Source: Jejuia rubra (lineage in GTDB: Bacteria; Bacteroidota; Bacteroidia; Flavobacteriales; Flavobacteriaceae). Taken from it: a DNA stretch of 64,000 nucleotides. The stretch lies in the NCBI RefSeq assembly GCF_042684665.1, contig NZ_JBHULY010000024.1, positions 1-64,000 of the forward strand, given 5' to 3'. Below the pieces are notes generated by a model. That model had not been told where the DNA came from, made no database searches, and saw nothing but the letters and a program-made list of their open reading frames with translations. This document shows, one piece after another, positions 34,167 through 42,588 of the stretch. A program made the translations under genes and the position numbers. Position 1 is the first letter of the stretch. Each line of letters opens with the position of its first letter.

Positions 34167-35648
34167 TTAATTTAGGCTGAAGGTCGTCCCGTCTTTGCCG
34201 TCTTTTAAAACGATGCCAACAGCTGCAAGCTCATCACGGATTTTATCCGATAGGGCAAAGTCCTTATTGGCGCGGGCTTCTTGTCTCAGTTTTATCAAAA
34301 CCTCAACAGCTCCGGACAGTTTGTCCGTACCGTTGTCACCTTTAGTGCTGTTTTCCAAGCCAAGGATATCAAAGGCAAAGGTTTTTATGGTTTCGGAGAG
34401 CGTTGCTAAATCCTCCGCAGAAATGGTAGCATTCCCATCTTTAATTTGGTTGATAAACTTAACGCCCTCAAACAAATTGGCAATAAGAATTGGGGTGTTG
34501 AAATCATCGTTCATGGCATTGTAGCAGGATTGTTTCCAAACTTCGACATCAATGGATGATGTTGATGTAGGCCTTAAAGTATCTAAAAGATTGATAGCAT
34601 CCATCAATTTCATAAACCCTTTTTCACTGGCTAGCAGGCCATCATCAGTCAAATCCAGAACGCTACGGTAATGGGCTTGGGCTACGAAAAACCGTATCAC
34701 TCCCGGCGCAAAAGCTTTACTGAAAAAGTTGTTTTCGCCGGATAATAATTCATGAGGGTTAACAGTATTTCCAGTAGATTTTGACATTCTGGCGCCATTC
34801 AATTCCAACATGTTGGCATGCATCCAATAGTTGACCGGCGAACACCCTTTAGCGGCTTCGTTTTGTGCGATCTCACATTCATGATGAGGAAATTTTAAAT
34901 CCATACCGCCACCATGTATATCAAACTTGTCGCCCAAATATTTGGTGCTCATGGCCGTACATTCTAAATGCCAACCAGGGAAACCATCGCCCCATGGAGA
35001 GGGCCAGCGCATAATATGTTGGGGCTCGGCTTTTTTCCAAAGTGCAAAATCTTGAGGGTTTTTTTTGTCGCTTTGGCCGTCTAAAGTACGCGTGTTATGA
35101 ATCAGATCTTCAAGTACCCTTTTGCTTAGCTTACCGTATTGGCTGGTTTCATTAAACTTGTGCACGTCAAAATACACAGAGCCGTTGATTTCGTAAGCGA
35201 AATCATTTTCTATGATTTTACTTATTAATTCAATTTGCTCAATAATATGCCCAGTGGCGGTAGGTTCAATGCTAGGAGGGAGAAAATTGAATGTATTTAA
35301 TACATCATGAAAATCTACCGTATACTTTTGAACGACTTCCATGGGCTCAATTTGCTCCAAACGTGCTTTTTTGGCCACTTTATCTTCACCGGAATCCTCA
35401 TCATTTTCTAAGTGTCCCGCGTCCGTAATATTTCTTACGTAACGTACTTTATAATCCAAATGTTTTAAGTATCGAAATACTATATCAAAGGACATAAACG
35501 TACGCACATTCCCTAAATGCACATAGCTGTAAACCGTAGGTCCACAAACATACATACCAACATGGCCGTCGTTTATGGGTTTGAATACTTCTTTTTTTCC
35601 AGTAAGAGAATTATATATCTTGATGGGGTTAGATTGGTATAACTGCAT
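34167..35648 (-). CDS. cysS: Cysteinyl-tRNA synthetase
   Basis: 493 residues. The class I HIGH-type motif is YVHLGNVRTF, preceded by the zinc ligand in YVCGPTVYS; further zinc ligands are in GWHLECTAMS and FPHHECEIAQNEAA. The KMSKS loop is RMSKSTGNTV near residue 285, and the C-terminal DALR-type helical domain is complete (KLRQEARANKDFALSDKIRDE). Length is in the usual 460-500 range. Independent of the gat operon. Confidence 0.97.
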   Translation of the reverse strand: MQLYQSNPIKIYNSLTGKKEVFKPINDGHVGMYVCGPTVYSYVHLGNVRTFMSFDIVFRYLKHLDYKVRYVRNITDAGHLENDEDSGEDKVAKKARLEQIEPMEVVQKYTVDFHDVLNTFNFLPPSIEPTATGHIIEQIELISKIIENDFAYEINGSVYFDVHKFNETSQYGKLSKRVLEDLIHNTRTLDGQSDKKNPQDFALWKKAEPQHIMRWPSPWGDGFPGWHLECTAMSTKYLGDKFDIHGGGMDLKFPHHECEIAQNEAAKGCSPVNYWMHANMLELNGARMSKSTGNTVNPHELLSGENNFFSKAFAPGVIRFFVAQAHYRSVLDLTDDGLLASEKGFMKLMDAINLLDTLRPTSTSSIDVEVWKQSCYNAMNDDFNTPILIANLFEGVKFINQIKDGNATISAEDLATLSETIKTFAFDILGLENSTKGDNGTDKLSGAVEVLIKLRQEARANKDFALSDKIRDELAAVGIVLKDGKDGTTFSLN

Positions 35649-35688
35649 TTGGTTTATTGATGAGTTATTCGTTTGGGACCGGATGTTT

Positions 35689-36375
35689 TTAAAATTGAGT
35701 ATCTAACTTAATATAATCCAAAAACTCACGGCGCGTTGCCATATCTTTAAATTTTCCGCCAAATTCAGAGGTTACCGTGCTACTCTCTATGTCGCGAATA
35801 CCTCTTGAATTAACGCAAAGGTGTTTTGCATCAATTACACAGGCCACATCTTTTGTTCCTAGTACTTCTTGTAGTTCTTTTACAATTTGGATGGTTAATC
35901 GTTCTTGAACCTGCGGACGCTTTGCATAATAGTCCACAATACGGTTCATTTTAGACAGTCCAACCACAGTGCCGTTAGAAATATAGGCCACATGTGCCCT
36001 ACCAACAATTGGCAATAAATGATGCTCGCAGGTGGAATACACTGTGATATTCTTTTCTACTAGCATTTCACCGTATTTATATTTGTTTTCAAAAGTTGAG
36101 GCGCTTGGTCGTTTTTTGGGGTCTAATCCACCAAAGATTTCGTTTACAAACATTTTTGCAACACGATTAGGCGTACCTCTTAAACTGTCATCAGTTAAAT
36201 CCAAACCAAGAGTTTCCATAATATGGCGCACATCATCTTTAATGATATCAATTTTTTCATCATTGGTCAATTTGAATGCATCGCTGCGCAGTGGGGTGTT
36301 TTCGCAAGAACCAATGTGTTCATCTCCGAATGCATCAAAATCCTCTAAATTGTTATTGAACTTCATAATGATCAA
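35689..36375 (-). CDS. folE: GTP cyclohydrolase I
   Basis: 228 residues (219 from the third-codon Met at 36366). First enzyme of pterin/folate synthesis, making dihydroneopterin triphosphate. The zinc and catalytic motifs are intact: STCEHHLLPIVGRAHVAYI (Cys and two His), GLSKMNRIVDYYAKRPQVQERL, and DAKHLCVNSRGI with the second Cys. A ~45-residue N-terminal extension precedes the core. A TATCTTTG box (minus strand, 36399-36392) 17 bp before the start is a candidate -7 element. Confidence 0.96.
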   Translation of the reverse strand: MIIMKFNNNLEDFDAFGDEHIGSCENTPLRSDAFKLTNDEKIDIIKDDVRHIMETLGLDLTDDSLRGTPNRVAKMFVNEIFGGLDPKKRPSASTFENKYKYGEMLVEKNITVYSTCEHHLLPIVGRAHVAYISNGTVVGLSKMNRIVDYYAKRPQVQERLTIQIVKELQEVLGTKDVACVIDAKHLCVNSRGIRDIESSTVTSEFGGKFKDMATRREFLDYIKLDTQF

Positions 36376-36487
36376 CTCAAAATTTAATTTGCAAAGATAA
36401 GCATTTCAATTTTCCTGCGCCTGGCCTTAGCAAATAATTAATATGTGGTTAGTCTCTATTGTTTTTCCCAAATTACACCAAAAAAAT

Positions 36488-36520
36488 AAAAGCCTGAGAA
36501 TTTCAATACTCAAGCTTTTA
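36488..36520 (-). terminator. Intrinsic terminator for the porin gene
   Basis: On the minus strand AAAAGCTTGAGTATTGAAAT and TTCTCAGGCTTTT form a stem (AAGCTTGAG / CTCAGGCTT, one mismatch) followed by ATTTTTTT. It lies about 25 bp after the stop of the outer-membrane protein gene. Confidence 0.7.
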
Positions 36521-36544
36521 AAATTATATGGAGACAAAGTATCT

Positions 36545-38119
36545 TTATATGTTAAAACCTAAGGTTAACGTAATGTTGGAGTTCTGTCTATCTATTGTAG
36601 TGGTGTCAATTAATCCAACACTATACAATGGCATTTCGTCCTCCCTTTCCCATCGGTCATAAGTAAGGTCCAATCTCGTGTTGCCAAAGTTGTAACCAAG
36701 ACCCAATGAAAATCCGGTCAAATCACCAATAGTTGTGCCATTTTCATAGGGGCTTTCTTCAAAGCGGTAACCGCCCCTAAAACTGAATTGCTTGTGCTTA
36801 AATTCACCCCCCAATCTATAAGTGCTGGCATTGGCCAACATATTGTCAATATCTGCATTCAAATCTGGAAAATCGGCATCTGGTCTCAGCTTGGCACTAC
36901 CATAGTTTTTGCGGGAATAATCAAAGCTCACTAAACCAATATTGCCAAAAACATATGCGCCACTGGCCGTAATTTTTGCTGGAGTTTGTAATCGGTAAGC
37001 TGGATAAATATTTACAACCTGAGGGTTGATGCTTTGTGTAAAGTCCAGTCCGTTGTCCACACCAGCGGTTCCAAGGAATTGGGTAGTTTCTTCTTCGATT
37101 CTATACCAAATAGGGGAATCGTAAGTTAAACCAACTCGGAATTCATCAGTCAATTTCAAAATGCCTCCTATCTGAAATGAAAACCCTGTACCCGTAGTGG
37201 CCAAATTGTTTTCAAACTCTATAAAATTAACATTTATTGCGTCAGGCGCTGGGTTCGGGTTATTCGAATTTCTTTCGAATAGCAGAGTAGAGCGCTCGTA
37301 ATCTATGAAGTGTGAGTTGAAGTTTGCACCTATATATAAATTATCACCATATTGTGCTGAAAGATTCACAGCTATTTTTCCTGTGTAACCCGTGGAAATA
37401 TAGGAATAATTATGATTGAAGTTGCCATCAAAAACATTTGCGAAATAAGAAGTATTTTCGTTCGCAGTGGTCTCCGGGTCCAAAATAAAAGATTCGTAAC
37501 CTAAAAATGCCTGTTGGTGCGCAAAACCAAGATCATTCCCAATTGTAAAATATGCTTGATCTAAAGTTTCATTATCCAATGCCCGAATGTTTTCGAATCT
37601 CAGGCCATCTGCATAGCTGAAAAAATATCCAGCTATAGAATTGGCAGGAGCTCTAATAAAATTATCATCATCAACAAAAACTTCGTTATTAGTATTTGTG
37701 CCAGCGGCAACCCAACTATCGTCAAAAGAATTTGTTCTATCATAAGCCACCCCAATACTAAACTTCTTCCAAGGAGAATTACTGGTGTTTCTAAATACAA
37801 ACGAAGCCCCGCCTTGAAGAATGTCGAAATGGGAATCATTGGTAGTACCCATTGTGCCAAAGTAGTTGGTATCATTATCAAATTCGGTGTTTCCTAAGGA
37901 AAAGGAGGCATGGCTTTGGCTAAACACTGCCGAACTGGCTGGGTTGATGCTTACCGCACTCATATCTCCGCCAAGTGCGCCAAAAGCACCGCTGAGTGCC
38001 CTAAAACGGGCTGTTCCTTGAATATTATCTTGAGAGTAACGCAAGGCGTCACTTAATTCCTGAGCGTAAATCGTAGACATAGATAGCAGACCTATGAACA
38101 GTAAATGGAGCTTTTTCAT
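36545..38119 (-). CDS. OmpP1/FadL/TodX-family outer-membrane protein
   Basis: 524 residues with a cleavable signal peptide (MKKLHLLFIGLLSMSTIYAQ). The mature N-terminus ELSDALRYSQDNIQGTARFR, ALSGAFGALGGDMSAVSINPA carries the NPA hatch-type motif of FadL-like channels, and the rest alternates short hydrophobic strands with turns, ending in an aromatic-poor LTLGFNI strand. Transports hydrophobic compounds in the known members; the substrate here is unknown. It reads convergently toward folE, which lies after the terminator. Confidence 0.88.
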   Translation of the reverse strand: MKKLHLLFIGLLSMSTIYAQELSDALRYSQDNIQGTARFRALSGAFGALGGDMSAVSINPASSAVFSQSHASFSLGNTEFDNDTNYFGTMGTTNDSHFDILQGGASFVFRNTSNSPWKKFSIGVAYDRTNSFDDSWVAAGTNTNNEVFVDDDNFIRAPANSIAGYFFSYADGLRFENIRALDNETLDQAYFTIGNDLGFAHQQAFLGYESFILDPETTANENTSYFANVFDGNFNHNYSYISTGYTGKIAVNLSAQYGDNLYIGANFNSHFIDYERSTLLFERNSNNPNPAPDAINVNFIEFENNLATTGTGFSFQIGGILKLTDEFRVGLTYDSPIWYRIEEETTQFLGTAGVDNGLDFTQSINPQVVNIYPAYRLQTPAKITASGAYVFGNIGLVSFDYSRKNYGSAKLRPDADFPDLNADIDNMLANASTYRLGGEFKHKQFSFRGGYRFEESPYENGTTIGDLTGFSLGLGYNFGNTRLDLTYDRWEREDEMPLYSVGLIDTTTIDRQNSNITLTLGFNI

Positions 38120-38150
38120 ATCGAATGTTTTTTCTTAGTAATTTTGAGAA

Positions 38151-39320
38151 TTAACGTCTTCTTCCGCCAGATGAACTTCTCGAGCTTCCTCCAGAGGATC
38201 CCCTTGAATAAGACCTCGAGCTACCCGAAGATGATGACCTTGAGTACGACCTATTATTACTGCTGCTTGAGCGTCGACTATAACTAGAATTATTATTGCT
38301 TGAACTGCTACTTCTTCTAGAATATGTAGATGAACCCGTACTTCTTCTAATAGGTGTTGAAGACCTTGATACGGTTGAAGACGATCTATTTGTTGAATAG
38401 GCAGGCTGTCTTGAACTGCTGCGTCTTACCGTAGAATTTCTATTGATTGTTGTTGGCGAACTTGAACGCCTGTATGTCGTTGCCGTTCTTCCATTATTGG
38501 AAGTTACGCTGCTTCGTCGTGTCGAACTATACCTTGATGATGGTGAGCTTATGCTCGAACGTCTTGTCACAGCACTACTGCTTCTTCGGACGTTGTTGCT
38601 TGAACTTCTTCCATATAAAGAGCTACTGCCCCTTCTGCTATTATTGTATGCATAACCATTGTTAAATCTATTGCCACGGTAAATACCGTTCCAACCCCAG
38701 CCGCCATTCCAACCCCAACCGGCGTTCCAACCCCAGTTGTTCCAGCCCCAGCCACCATTCCAACCCCAGCCGCCATTCCAGCCCCAGTTGTTCCAGCCCC
38801 AGCCGCCCCAACGGTTCCAGCGGTTCCAGCCCCAACCGGCATTCCAGCCCCAGTTGTTCCAACCCCAGCCCCAGCCAGCGTTAAACCATGGGTCCCAACC
38901 CCATCCCCAGTTGTTCCAACCGTTGTCGATGTAGTTAATGACCACTCTGTCATTGGTATCTCCCCAGCCGGCAAAGCCTTGGTAATCATTGTAAATAGTA
39001 TCGTTTACAGCTAAATTTTCATCGGTGCTGTAACTATCAATATCCGTGAAAATAGCACCATTGTCCGTTGCTATTTCGTATTCTTGAGCTTTGTTCTTGA
39101 AGTAGTTTTCATAATAACCATTATCGTTTTGGCCATTTGCATTTATTTGAACCACAGCCTCTTTGCTTTCTTGATTTGACTTTTGGACCTGACGTTCACC
39201 ATAAATACCATCGTTGTCCACACCAACATATTGATAGGACCCACAGGACACCAAAACGAAGAACAATCCGAGGATTGCCACGAATGGGAATTTGGTTTTG
39301 AAGTAGTCGTTAATTTTCAT
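38151..39320 (-). CDS. Lipoprotein with Gly/Trp/Asn repeats and a Ser/Arg-rich tail
   Basis: 389 residues. Signal-like N-terminus with a lipobox (FFVLVSC, Cys about 26). The central part (about 130-220) is built of short units of the type GWNNWGWN / AGWGWN / GGWGWN, extremely rich in Trp and Gly, and the rest (about 230-389) is almost entirely Ser, Arg, Thr, Tyr and Asn with many RRSSS and YSRRSSS runs. Both are low-complexity; no enzyme domain is present. Perhaps an outer-surface or envelope matrix protein. The repeat makes several other frames open at 38440-38990, which are shadows. Divergent from proS. Confidence 0.8.
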   Translation of the reverse strand: MKINDYFKTKFPFVAILGLFFVLVSCGSYQYVGVDNDGIYGERQVQKSNQESKEAVVQINANGQNDNGYYENYFKNKAQEYEIATDNGAIFTDIDSYSTDENLAVNDTIYNDYQGFAGWGDTNDRVVINYIDNGWNNWGWGWDPWFNAGWGWGWNNWGWNAGWGWNRWNRWGGWGWNNWGWNGGWGWNGGWGWNNWGWNAGWGWNGGWGWNGIYRGNRFNNGYAYNNSRRGSSSLYGRSSSNNVRRSSSAVTRRSSISSPSSRYSSTRRSSVTSNNGRTATTYRRSSSPTTINRNSTVRRSSSRQPAYSTNRSSSTVSRSSTPIRRSTGSSTYSRRSSSSSNNNSSYSRRSSSSNNRSYSRSSSSGSSRSYSRGSSGGSSRSSSGGRRR

Positions 39321-39339
39321 ATCTCAAGAATTTTTATTG

Positions 39340-39368
39340 TTGAACATAGCAAAAAATAATTAGTTTTG
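39340..39368 (+). promoter_or_regulatory. Promoter for proS (TTG-N18-TAGTTTTG)
   Basis: TTG at 39340-39342 and TAGTTTTG at 39361-39368 fit the Bacteroidota promoter pattern with an 18-bp spacer, about 54 bp before the proS start at 39422. Confidence 0.55.
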
Positions 39369-39421
39369 CGCTACAATTTTTTTATTTAACATAGTCACAA
39401 TATTTGTGCCAAAGAAGCGAT

Positions 39422-40900
39422 ATGAGCAAAAAATTGACGAGTAGGGCGGAGGATTATTCCAAATGGTATAACGAATTGGTGGTGAAGGCTGATTTAGCTG
39501 AAAATTCCGCAGTAAGGGGTTGTATGGTAATCAAACCTTACGGCTACGCCATTTGGGAGAAAATGCAAGCAGAACTGGATAAAATGTTTAAGGAAACAGG
39601 GCATCAAAACGCCTATTTCCCGCTTTTTGTACCCAAAAGTTTGTTTGAAGCCGAGGAAAAAAATGCTGAAGGATTTGCCAAAGAATGTGCTGTGGTTACT
39701 CACTATCGATTGCAAAGCGACCCTGAAAAAGAAGGAAAGCTTCGTGTGGATCCTGAGGCGAAATTGGAAGAGGAGTTGGTAGTACGCCCGACAAGTGAAG
39801 CTATAATTTGGAACACCTACAGAAACTGGATTCAATCCTACAGGGATTTGCCTTTGTTGATTAACCAATGGGCCAATGTGGTACGTTGGGAAATGCGCAC
39901 CCGATTGTTTTTGCGCACGGCGGAATTTTTATGGCAAGAAGGCCATACGGCGCATGCTACCAAAGAAGAGGCTGTGGAGGAAACCAAATTGATGAATGGA
40001 GTGTACGCCAAGTTTGTTGAGAATTTTATGGCTATTCCCGTGATTCAAGGAGTTAAATCTGAAAGCGAGCGTTTTGCAGGTGCGGAGGATACCTATTGTA
40101 TTGAAGCGTTAATGCAAGACGGAAAGGCGCTTCAGGCCGGAACTTCCCACTTTTTAGGACAGAATTTTGCAAAAGCTTTCGATGTGAAATTTGCTAACAA
40201 AGAAGGGAAACAGGATTATGTTTGGGCCACATCTTGGGGTGTGTCCACCCGTTTGATGGGTGCTTTAATAATGACTCACAGTGACGATAACGGTTTAGTG
40301 TTGCCTCCAAACTTGGCACCTTATCAGGTAGTTATCGTGCCTATTTATAGAAATGATGAGCAGTTTGATGCCATTGCCGAAGTTGCCAAGGAAATTATGA
40401 GTGATTTAAGGGATAGAGGGATTTCCGTAAAGTTTGATAAACGAGATACCTTAAGACCAGGCGCAAAGTTTGCACAGCACGAATTACAGGGCGTACCTCT
40501 AAGGATAGCCATTGGTCCCAAGGATTTGGAAGATAAAACCGTTGAGGTGGCCAGAAGGGATACATTATCCAAACAATCCGTGATTTTGGATAGGATTACC
40601 GTAGTGATTGAAGATTTGTTGGAAGAAATACAGGAAAATCTATTTGATCGGGCGTTGCAATTTAGGGAAGAACATATAACTCCAGTTGACAATTTTGATG
40701 ATTTTAAGAAGGCACTCGAAACTAAAGGTGGATTTTTATCTGCCCATTGGGACGGTACTGCCGAAACCGAAGATAAAATTAAGGAATTGACCAAAGCGAC
40801 CATTCGCTGTATTCCGTTGGATGTTAAGGAGGAAGAAGGGGTTTGCGTATATTCCGGAAAGCCATCAAACAAGCGCGTTTTGTTCGCCAAAGCCTACTAG
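39422..40900 (+). CDS. proS: Prolyl-tRNA synthetase (short, archaeal/eukaryotic type)
   Basis: 492 residues from ATG 39422 (MSKKLTSRAEDYSKWYNEL); an ATG six codons upstream is possible. Class II motifs: VRPTSEAIIWNTYRNWI (motif 2 region, with WEMRTRLFLRTAEFLWQEGH), and motif 3 DNGLVLPPNLAPYQVVIVPIYR. There is no ~180-residue INS editing insert as in E. coli ProRS, and the chain ends in the C-terminal zinc-like domain finishing AKAY, the usual Tyr end of the archaeal-type enzymes. Charges tRNA-Pro. It reads away from the Gly/Trp lipoprotein. Confidence 0.96.
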   Translation: MSKKLTSRAEDYSKWYNELVVKADLAENSAVRGCMVIKPYGYAIWEKMQAELDKMFKETGHQNAYFPLFVPKSLFEAEEKNAEGFAKECAVVTHYRLQSDPEKEGKLRVDPEAKLEEELVVRPTSEAIIWNTYRNWIQSYRDLPLLINQWANVVRWEMRTRLFLRTAEFLWQEGHTAHATKEEAVEETKLMNGVYAKFVENFMAIPVIQGVKSESERFAGAEDTYCIEALMQDGKALQAGTSHFLGQNFAKAFDVKFANKEGKQDYVWATSWGVSTRLMGALIMTHSDDNGLVLPPNLAPYQVVIVPIYRNDEQFDAIAEVAKEIMSDLRDRGISVKFDKRDTLRPGAKFAQHELQGVPLRIAIGPKDLEDKTVEVARRDTLSKQSVILDRITVVIEDLLEEIQENLFDRALQFREEHITPVDNFDDFKKALETKGGFLSAHWDGTAETEDKIKELTKATIRCIPLDVKEEEGVCVYSGKPSNKRVLFAKAY

Positions 40901-40932
40901 TGCAAATTTTTTCAAAAAATTGTCGCACACAG

Positions 40933-40962
40933 TTGCAACATTTAAAAATAGTTGTATTTTTG
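40933..40962 (+). promoter_or_regulatory. Promoter for tRNA-Glu (and rpsT)
   Basis: TTG at 40933-40935 and TATTTTTG at 40955-40962, spacer 19 bp, about 51 bp before the tRNA. This is one of the best TTG/TAnnTTTG matches in the window. Confidence 0.7.
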
Positions 40963-41013
40963 CATCCGCAATGAAACATTGCAGGTTCATTTAAAGAATG
41001 TAAGTAACCAAAT

Positions 41014-41085
41014 GGCCCGTTCGTCTATCGGCTAGGACGCCAGGTTTTCATCCTGGTAAGAGGGGTTCGATTCCCCTACGGGCTA
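41014..41085 (+). tRNA. tRNA-Glu (anticodon TTC)
   Basis: Cloverleaf by eye: acceptor GGCCCGT / ACGGGCT, D arm with GGCTAGGACG, anticodon stem CCAGG / CCTGG with loop TTTTCAT (anticodon TTC), T arm with GGGGTTCGATTCCCC and discriminator A. CCA is not encoded. The rpsT gene follows 26 bp on. Confidence 0.97.
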
Positions 41086-41110
41086 CATATTTTAATTAAG
41101 AAAAAAATAA

Positions 41111-41362
41111 ATGGCAAATCATAAGTCAGCTTTAAAGAGAATTAGAAGTAACGAATCTAAGCGTGTGTTGAATAGATATCAGCATAAAACAACACGTAGT
41201 GCTATCAAAAAGTTACGTGAATTGACGGATAAGAAAGAAGCGGAAGCTATGTTTCCTTCAGTAGTATCTATGTTGGATAAACTAGCGAAGAAAAACGTGA
41301 TCCACGCTAACAAAGCGGCTAACTTAAAATCTGGTTTGGCAAAACATATTGCTGCGCTTTAG
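41111..41362 (+). CDS. rpsT: 30S ribosomal protein S20
   Basis: 83 residues, ANHKSALKRIRSNESKRVLN after the initiator Met, an all-helical basic protein with the family patterns KRIRxNE and a Lys/Ala-rich C-terminus (ANKAANLKSGLAKHI). Binds the 16S rRNA 5' domain early in assembly. Located directly after tRNA-Glu and ended by a terminator 31 bp after the stop. Confidence 0.97.
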   Translation: MANHKSALKRIRSNESKRVLNRYQHKTTRSAIKKLRELTDKKEAEAMFPSVVSMLDKLAKKNVIHANKAANLKSGLAKHIAAL

Positions 41363-41392
41363 TAGGAACAATAGTTATATAATATTTGAAAG

Positions 41393-41418
41393 AACCACTC
41401 AAAATGAGTGGTTTTTTT
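41393..41418 (+). terminator. Intrinsic terminator after rpsT
   Basis: AACCACTC pairs with GAGTGGTT across AAAAT, followed by T5-7. It also lies just beyond the stop of the convergent HTTM-like gene. Confidence 0.88.
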
Positions 41419-41429
41419 ATGTCTATTAT

Positions 41430-42218
41430 TTAAACAGTTTTCAATTTGAAAGGGATGATAAAGGATAGATACAGAAATATAGATACATAATCGAGCATAA
41501 ATATCGTCAGTATAAATGTTAGTGAAAAATGGAATAATACACCAACCACTACAGCAATCCATTTTGTCCTTTTGAACCAAAAACCAACGGCCAAGAAATA
41601 TTCCGTTAAGACACTTGATACGGCCATAAGATATGCTGGGATTTTAATGGAATTTAAATGAAGATAACCATCGGATAAGTCTATATGGAAATTAGGATAT
41701 CCCATGGACATATACACCAAAGCTTCCCCGCTTAAATATTCAAAATTTGTTTTAGCCAGCGCATTTATGCCATAAACTAAAGTCAATTGTATTTGGATTA
41801 ACCTGATGGGCCACATTGGGCTTATTTCTGAATTTTGAAAGCTATTTTGCCCAGCTTTCCAGATGGGAGGGGTTTTAATAAAAACAAAACACATTAATAC
41901 GCATAAAATAACCTGTTTGCTGAGGTGTCCTCGAATTAAAAAAACATGAGGTAGCAATACCAAGAAAAGTATAAATGAAGTGATTTGCGATTTTACACCA
42001 AGGGCAAATAAAATAAGAAGCAAGTACATTAAACAATAATACCAATTGCTAAACAGGTATGCGTGCAACTCTGGAAAATTACTTAATGGAAAAATGGGCA
42101 TCAAGCCCCTTGGGGCAAAAACATAGCAAAGCATCAAAGCCAAAAGTGTTCTAAAAAGAATAATATGTTTTGGATTGGCTGGGAGAAACAGAAAACTATC
42201 AACTTTATTAAACGCCAT
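41430..42218 (-). CDS. HTTM-domain-like membrane protein
   Basis: 262 residues, strongly hydrophobic with about seven membrane helices; N-terminus MAFNKVDSFLFLPANPKHIILFRTL with the positive-inside pattern. The general layout and the segment IQLTLVYGINALAKTNFEYLSGEALVYMS resemble the HTTM (horizontally transferred transmembrane, vitamin-K gamma-carboxylase-like) superfamily, where similar proteins occur in Bacteroidota without the catalytic domain. The function is unknown. It is followed by the small gene at 42221 in the same direction. Confidence 0.65.
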   Translation of the reverse strand: MAFNKVDSFLFLPANPKHIILFRTLLALMLCYVFAPRGLMPIFPLSNFPELHAYLFSNWYYCLMYLLLILFALGVKSQITSFILFLVLLPHVFLIRGHLSKQVILCVLMCFVFIKTPPIWKAGQNSFQNSEISPMWPIRLIQIQLTLVYGINALAKTNFEYLSGEALVYMSMGYPNFHIDLSDGYLHLNSIKIPAYLMAVSSVLTEYFLAVGFWFKRTKWIAVVVGVLFHFSLTFILTIFMLDYVSIFLYLSFIIPFKLKTV

Positions 42219-42220
42219 GA

Positions 42221-42400
42221 TTATCTGTGGGCATTAGGTTTGTTAACTGTTGATTTCGTTTTGATTTCTCCACCTCTTTCCGAATCATAATTGCAATAAA
42301 CCCGGAGATTTATGGCCAGTGCTATCAATATGACAACACCAATAAAGAAAAGAAATCTATCAACTGTCTTATCAAATAAGAAAACGGTTTGTAGTTTCAT
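42221..42400 (-). CDS. Small membrane protein, unknown
   Basis: Not recognised. 59 residues if started at MKLQTVFLFDKTVDRFLFFI (ATG 42400); a longer start at 42478 gives 85. One membrane helix (about 13-32: RFLFFIGVVILIALAINLRV) and a polar Lys-rich tail. It lies 2 bp before the HTTM-like gene and is probably co-transcribed. Confidence 0.5.
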   Translation of the reverse strand: MKLQTVFLFDKTVDRFLFFIGVVILIALAINLRVYCNYDSERGGEIKTKSTVNKPNAHR

Positions 42401-42530
42401 TACTCTAAAACATAATAGTACTTGATTAAAAAGTAATGATTTTATAAGTGCTTTTAAAGATATTTCGTTAACATTCACAAAATCGCCTTCAAATAATCAA
42501 TTATTGCAAGGTTCACAATATTAGTTGAAG

Positions 42531-42558
42531 CAAAAAAAACCCCAACGGAACGTTGGGG
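42531..42558 (-). terminator. Intrinsic terminator of rho
   Basis: CCCCAACG / CGTTGGGG perfect stem (42540-42558) followed, on the minus strand, by GTTTTTTTT. It lies about 30 bp after the rho stop. Confidence 0.9.
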
Positions 42559-42588
42559 CATCATTAATCTGAGTTAGTCAGCTTTTAG

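Noticed and set aside
38440..38990. Open frames in other phases over the Gly/Trp lipoprotein gene
   Set aside because: They result from the repetitive GC-rich codons of the true frame; they lack signals and their composition (Gln/Pro or Met/Gly/Ala runs) just mirrors the repeat.
41014..41110. Integrated island at tRNA-Glu
   Set aside because: rpsT follows at once and no repeat of the tRNA 3' end is present in the window.
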